DNA from: an uncultured Chloroflexota bacterium
Lineage (GTDB): Bacteria; Chloroflexota; Anaerolineae; Aggregatilineales; Phototrophicaceae
NCBI GenBank assembly: GCA_937870805.1
Contig: CALMZT010000534.1
Coordinates: 1-7,311, forward strand
DNA: 7,311 nt
Direction of reading: 5' to 3'
Numbering within the stretch: the stretch's first letter is position 1; each line of letters starts with the position of its first letter. A program made the position numbers and the translations under genes. Below are positions 4,456 through 7,311 of the stretch, piece after piece. The notes under the pieces are model-generated. The model saw nothing but the letters and a program-made list of their open reading frames with translations. It was not told the origin of the DNA and ran no database searches.

Positions 4456-7311
4456 ATGATCGACATTCGTAAGCAGCTTCAGGACACGCGCGCCGCACAG
4501 GTTCAACTCGACAGCGAACGGCGCACGACAACAGCACAGATCAAACAGCTTGAGCAGTCGCTTGCGCAGCTTCAACGAGTCGGGCGCACGCCGGAAAATG
4601 ACCGCGAAGCCGGGGCATTGGTGGCACAGTTGCGCCGTTTGCAAGCGCAAAACGAGCAGACACAGGGTCGCTACAGCGAAGGTGTGCAGGCGGTTTCAGC
4701 AGCGACGGAAATTTACGCCCGCTTCCTGCTGGAAGACCGTGATGAATTACAAGATATGGACGCGAACTGCCCATTTCTGCTGCTGCCACTGCGTCTGGAA
4801 ACGCGCTTCATGACGACACCGCGCGGCATTCCCCAGCTATGGGTGCGCATTTATCCCGATGACCTGGCGATTGAAACGCACGAAACGCCGCTGACCAGCG
4901 ACGAACGCGCGGCGGGCGAAACCTATTGGCGCAGCAGTTGGGGCACTGATGAGGCGGCGCAGAAAAAAGCATGGGCGGCTCTGGTACAAGTCTCTGGCAC
5001 AGCGCGCGCGGCATGGATTGCGCAGGCGCTCACGCCGACCAACGCACCCCCTGATGAACCTGTTTTCCCAGCAACGGAGCTGCGCGCCGCGTCGTGGACG
5101 CAGCCTGCGCGCGTGCGTGTCATGCCAGATCGCCTCATCGTCATGACTTACATCGGTGGGCAGCGCATCCACATGCAAGCGGGCAACGTCATCCCTGATC
5201 CGCTGATCGTGGGACCTGATCCGCTTATCAAGCGGCTGCTCCCCAAAGACGACAAGCTGGAATTTCCAGACGAGATGAAGTGGCTGGTCGATTTTGAGGA
5301 AGCGGTCAAGGTCGGCATGGGTATCAAGATCGACTTGACATCCGCTCAGGCACGCAGCGGTTTTGATCGCCTGGTCGTGATGGGCGTGCGCCGTACCACC
5401 GACAAGCTGGAAGCTGTCGAAAGCCTGAAAGCATTATTCGACAGCCATCATTATACTGATGGACTGAGCCTGATTCCGCAAGGGACACCCACGAACAACA
5501 CCGATGCCGCGCCTGCGGGACAGCCTGCGACTGAACTCGATAGCGATGAAAGCTGGCGTATTGAACGCGGCGGACCCCTGTTTAAACCCGATACAGGCGC
5601 GAGCCGTCCCATACAGCCTGATCTGGCGGCGCAAAAGGATGGGCAACGCCTTGCCGAAGCGTTGGGCTTGCCCTATGCCACCTTCCAGCATACGCGCTAT
5701 GCCGATAACACCGACGCTTTGGAAGCGCGGGCGATGAACAGCGCTTTGTATGCGGGTACGCTCGGCTATTATGCCAATGAATTCCTGACACCGCCGATCA
5801 AAGACCGTGACAAGATTTACCGTCTGCGGCAGTTCATGGTCGATTACGTCAGCGGGCGTGGACCTTTGCCCGCCTTTCGCGTGGGACAACAGCCCTACGG
5901 CGTGCTGCCGACAACGGCGATTTCACGCATCACCTGGTACAACCGTGAACAGTTTCTTGAAGTTCCGCCTCTTTATCGGCTGCTGCCCATTATCCTTGAG
6001 AAACTCAACATTCTGCGTAAAACATGGACGGAATTGAGTCAGCAGGTATCGCGCGTGGGCTTCGGCAGTGACCCCGATCAAACGATGCTGGACATCCTCG
6101 CTCTGCATCCCGCGCCCGCCGAGATTTACATGCGCCACGCGGCGACGGCGACGTATTCGCGCAATTACCTGATCTTGAATGCTTTAGGCGATGTTGCCAT
6201 TCCCGCAGAGGAAGTCCGTATCGCGCGGGCGATGGACATCCTCACCGAATTGGGGCTGCTTGATCTGCTGCCTGCAAAAATCATGAGCTTGCTCTGGTTC
6301 AGGAACGCCTACCCCCTTGATGGACCCACTGTGGAAGAAGGCGCGCTGTCCGAGACAAAACCACTGAAGCAAATCACATCTGAGGGCAATTACATTGATT
6401 GGGTGGCGAAAAGCGACATTGCCACACTGCGCGACGAAAACTTTGGTGTTGACGAGCAGGGTCAGCGCCGTCCTGCCCCGCGCGCCCTGCTGTATCTGCT
6501 GCTCAACTATGCCATGCAGCGGGCGCTGATCGACGGCGGCAACATCGTGCGCGGGAATGAAGGGCTTTCGATGTATACGCAAGAAGCAAATTTCCTCAAT
6601 ATCCGTGAGCCTGAAGAAAGAACTGTCTGGCATCAATTTGCTGAGCCAGTGCGTGCCAGTCAGGGGCTGCCGTTAGGGCTGTACCTGCAAACAGAAGTGG
6701 CGATGCAGTTTCCCGACTTGACCGAACTGCGCGAGACACGCGAAGCGCTGAGCGTGCTTTCAAAATTAAGCACCGCGCGCCTTGAACGGCTGTTGGCAGA
6801 ACATCTCGCGCTGTGCAGTTATCGACTGGATGCGTGGTATACAGGACTTGTAAATTACCACCTCGTCAATTCGATTATCCCGCGCCGCGCCTTTGAGTAT
6901 GATCGTGAAGATTTTGCACAAGGAACATCACGTGGGCGCGGCATCTATTTGGGCGCTTACGGCTATGTCGAAAACCTGCGTCCTGCTCCACGCCCGCGCA
7001 CCCGTGTTGAACAGCCACCCGAAGGCTATGACGAGCCAATCCCGCTGAACGAAGCGCCGCTTGATAATGAGGGCTTCATACATGCCGCCTCCATTCGACA
7101 GGCAACCGCAGCCGCGATCCTGCGTACTGCGCACCTGACGCACAGGAACGCCGCCAACAACAATTTGATGTCAGTCAACCTGTCGTCGGCGCGTGTGCGG
7201 CGCGCGGAGTGGTATCTTGAAGGGATGCGCATGGGGCAGAAGGTGGGGGCGCTGCTGGGTTATCAATTCGAGCGCGGCTTACACGACAACGAACTCAATA
7301 TTTACTTGCAG
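4456..7311 (+). CDS. Very large uncharacterised conserved protein, N-terminal 952 residues (3' end beyond window)
   Basis: Open from ATG 4456 to the last base, checked codon by codon with no stop. The start is supported by AAGGG nine bases upstream and by family-like sequence soon after. Residues 1-82 or so are rich in Q, E, R and L in heptad style (KQLQDTRAAQVQLDSERR, then QIKQLEQSLAQLQ and LVAQLRRLQAQNEQ), predicting a coiled coil. Conserved blocks follow: CPFLLLPLRLETRF (105-118); LWVRIYPDD (128-136), then ETHE; MKWLVDFEEAVKVGMGIKI (about 274-292); FDRLVVMGVR (303-312); HHYTDGLSLIPQGTPTNNT (331-349); FRVGQQPYGVLPTT (474-487); GIYLGAYGYVENLRP (829-843); GFIHAASIRQATAAAILR (873-890); VNLSSARVRRAEWYLEGMR (907-925), then GALLGYQFERGLHDNEL near the edge. 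I recognise these as a widespread conserved unknown family that usually exceeds 1000 residues. No signal peptide, membrane helix or known catalytic site is seen. It shares strand and codon style with the two genes before it. Function unknown; a large scaffold or structural component is an inference. Confidence 0.92.
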   Translation, partial: MIDIRKQLQDTRAAQVQLDSERRTTTAQIKQLEQSLAQLQRVGRTPENDREAGALVAQLRRLQAQNEQTQGRYSEGVQAVSAATEIYARFLLEDRDELQDMDANCPFLLLPLRLETRFMTTPRGIPQLWVRIYPDDLAIETHETPLTSDERAAGETYWRSSWGTDEAAQKKAWAALVQVSGTARAAWIAQALTPTNAPPDEPVFPATELRAASWTQPARVRVMPDRLIVMTYIGGQRIHMQAGNVIPDPLIVGPDPLIKRLLPKDDKLEFPDEMKWLVDFEEAVKVGMGIKIDLTSAQARSGFDRLVVMGVRRTTDKLEAVESLKALFDSHHYTDGLSLIPQGTPTNNTDAAPAGQPATELDSDESWRIERGGPLFKPDTGASRPIQPDLAAQKDGQRLAEALGLPYATFQHTRYADNTDALEARAMNSALYAGTLGYYANEFLTPPIKDRDKIYRLRQFMVDYVSGRGPLPAFRVGQQPYGVLPTTAISRITWYNREQFLEVPPLYRLLPIILEKLNILRKTWTELSQQVSRVGFGSDPDQTMLDILALHPAPAEIYMRHAATATYSRNYLILNALGDVAIPAEEVRIARAMDILTELGLLDLLPAKIMSLLWFRNAYPLDGPTVEEGALSETKPLKQITSEGNYIDWVAKSDIATLRDENFGVDEQGQRRPAPRALLYLLLNYAMQRALIDGGNIVRGNEGLSMYTQEANFLNIREPEERTVWHQFAEPVRASQGLPLGLYLQTEVAMQFPDLTELRETREALSVLSKLSTARLERLLAEHLALCSYRLDAWYTGLVNYHLVNSIIPRRAFEYDREDFAQGTSRGRGIYLGAYGYVENLRPAPRPRTRVEQPPEGYDEPIPLNEAPLDNEGFIHAASIRQATAAAILRTAHLTHRNAANNNLMSVNLSSARVRRAEWYLEGMRMGQKVGALLGYQFERGLHDNELNIYLQ

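Noticed and set aside
438..7311. Assignment of the block to an extracellular contractile injection system or phage tail
   Set aside because: The company of large unknown proteins is suggestive, but no sheath, tube, baseplate, spike or ATPase gene is present in the window, so the link cannot be supported here.
1..7311. CRISPR array, tRNA, rRNA, transposase or integrase
   Set aside because: No regularly spaced direct repeats, cloverleaf-like fold, ribosomal RNA sequence or mobile-element protein motif was found on either strand.

Overview
The window looks like a piece of a metagenome-type contig made of two unrelated parts. The first ~440 bases are very GC-rich (roughly 70% by eye). On the minus strand they encode the middle-to-C-terminal part of an actinobacterial-style NAD(P)-binding short-chain dehydrogenase-like protein (YbjT/NmrA type). 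At about 437-445 this homology stops abruptly and a plus-strand gene is entered mid-protein. From there to the end, GC is lower (mid-50s to about 60%), codon use is more mixed, and all coding is on the plus strand. The most economical reading is a chimeric assembly join, although a true recombination endpoint cannot be excluded.

The remaining ~6.9 kb is one collinear block of three genes. First comes the C-terminal ~244 codons of a protein cut at the join (stop at 1172). After an 11-base gap carrying a strong ribosome binding site, there is a complete 1039-residue protein (1184-4303). A 152-base spacer holds two neat hairpins and a possible Shine-Dalgarno-sequestering hairpin. The third gene starts at 4456 and stays open for 952 codons to the window edge. 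I recognise the three proteins only as members of large, conserved, uncharacterised bacterial families with many distinctive conserved blocks. I know no assigned function for any of them. None shows a signal peptide or a catalytic motif I recognise. The second has a central hydrophobic segment after a proline-rich linker, and the third begins with a coiled coil.

Organism: the GC-rich fragment resembles Actinomycetota. The main block could be from a moderately GC-rich environmental bacterium; Chloroflexota is my guess from the style of the intergenic palindromes, with low confidence. No RNA gene, CRISPR array, transposase, integrase or recognisable phage or secretion-system structural gene is visible. 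The three-gene block is the best candidate for an undescribed system, probably a multi-protein assembly of large structural or scaffold proteins. That role is inferred from size, conservation and gene order only.
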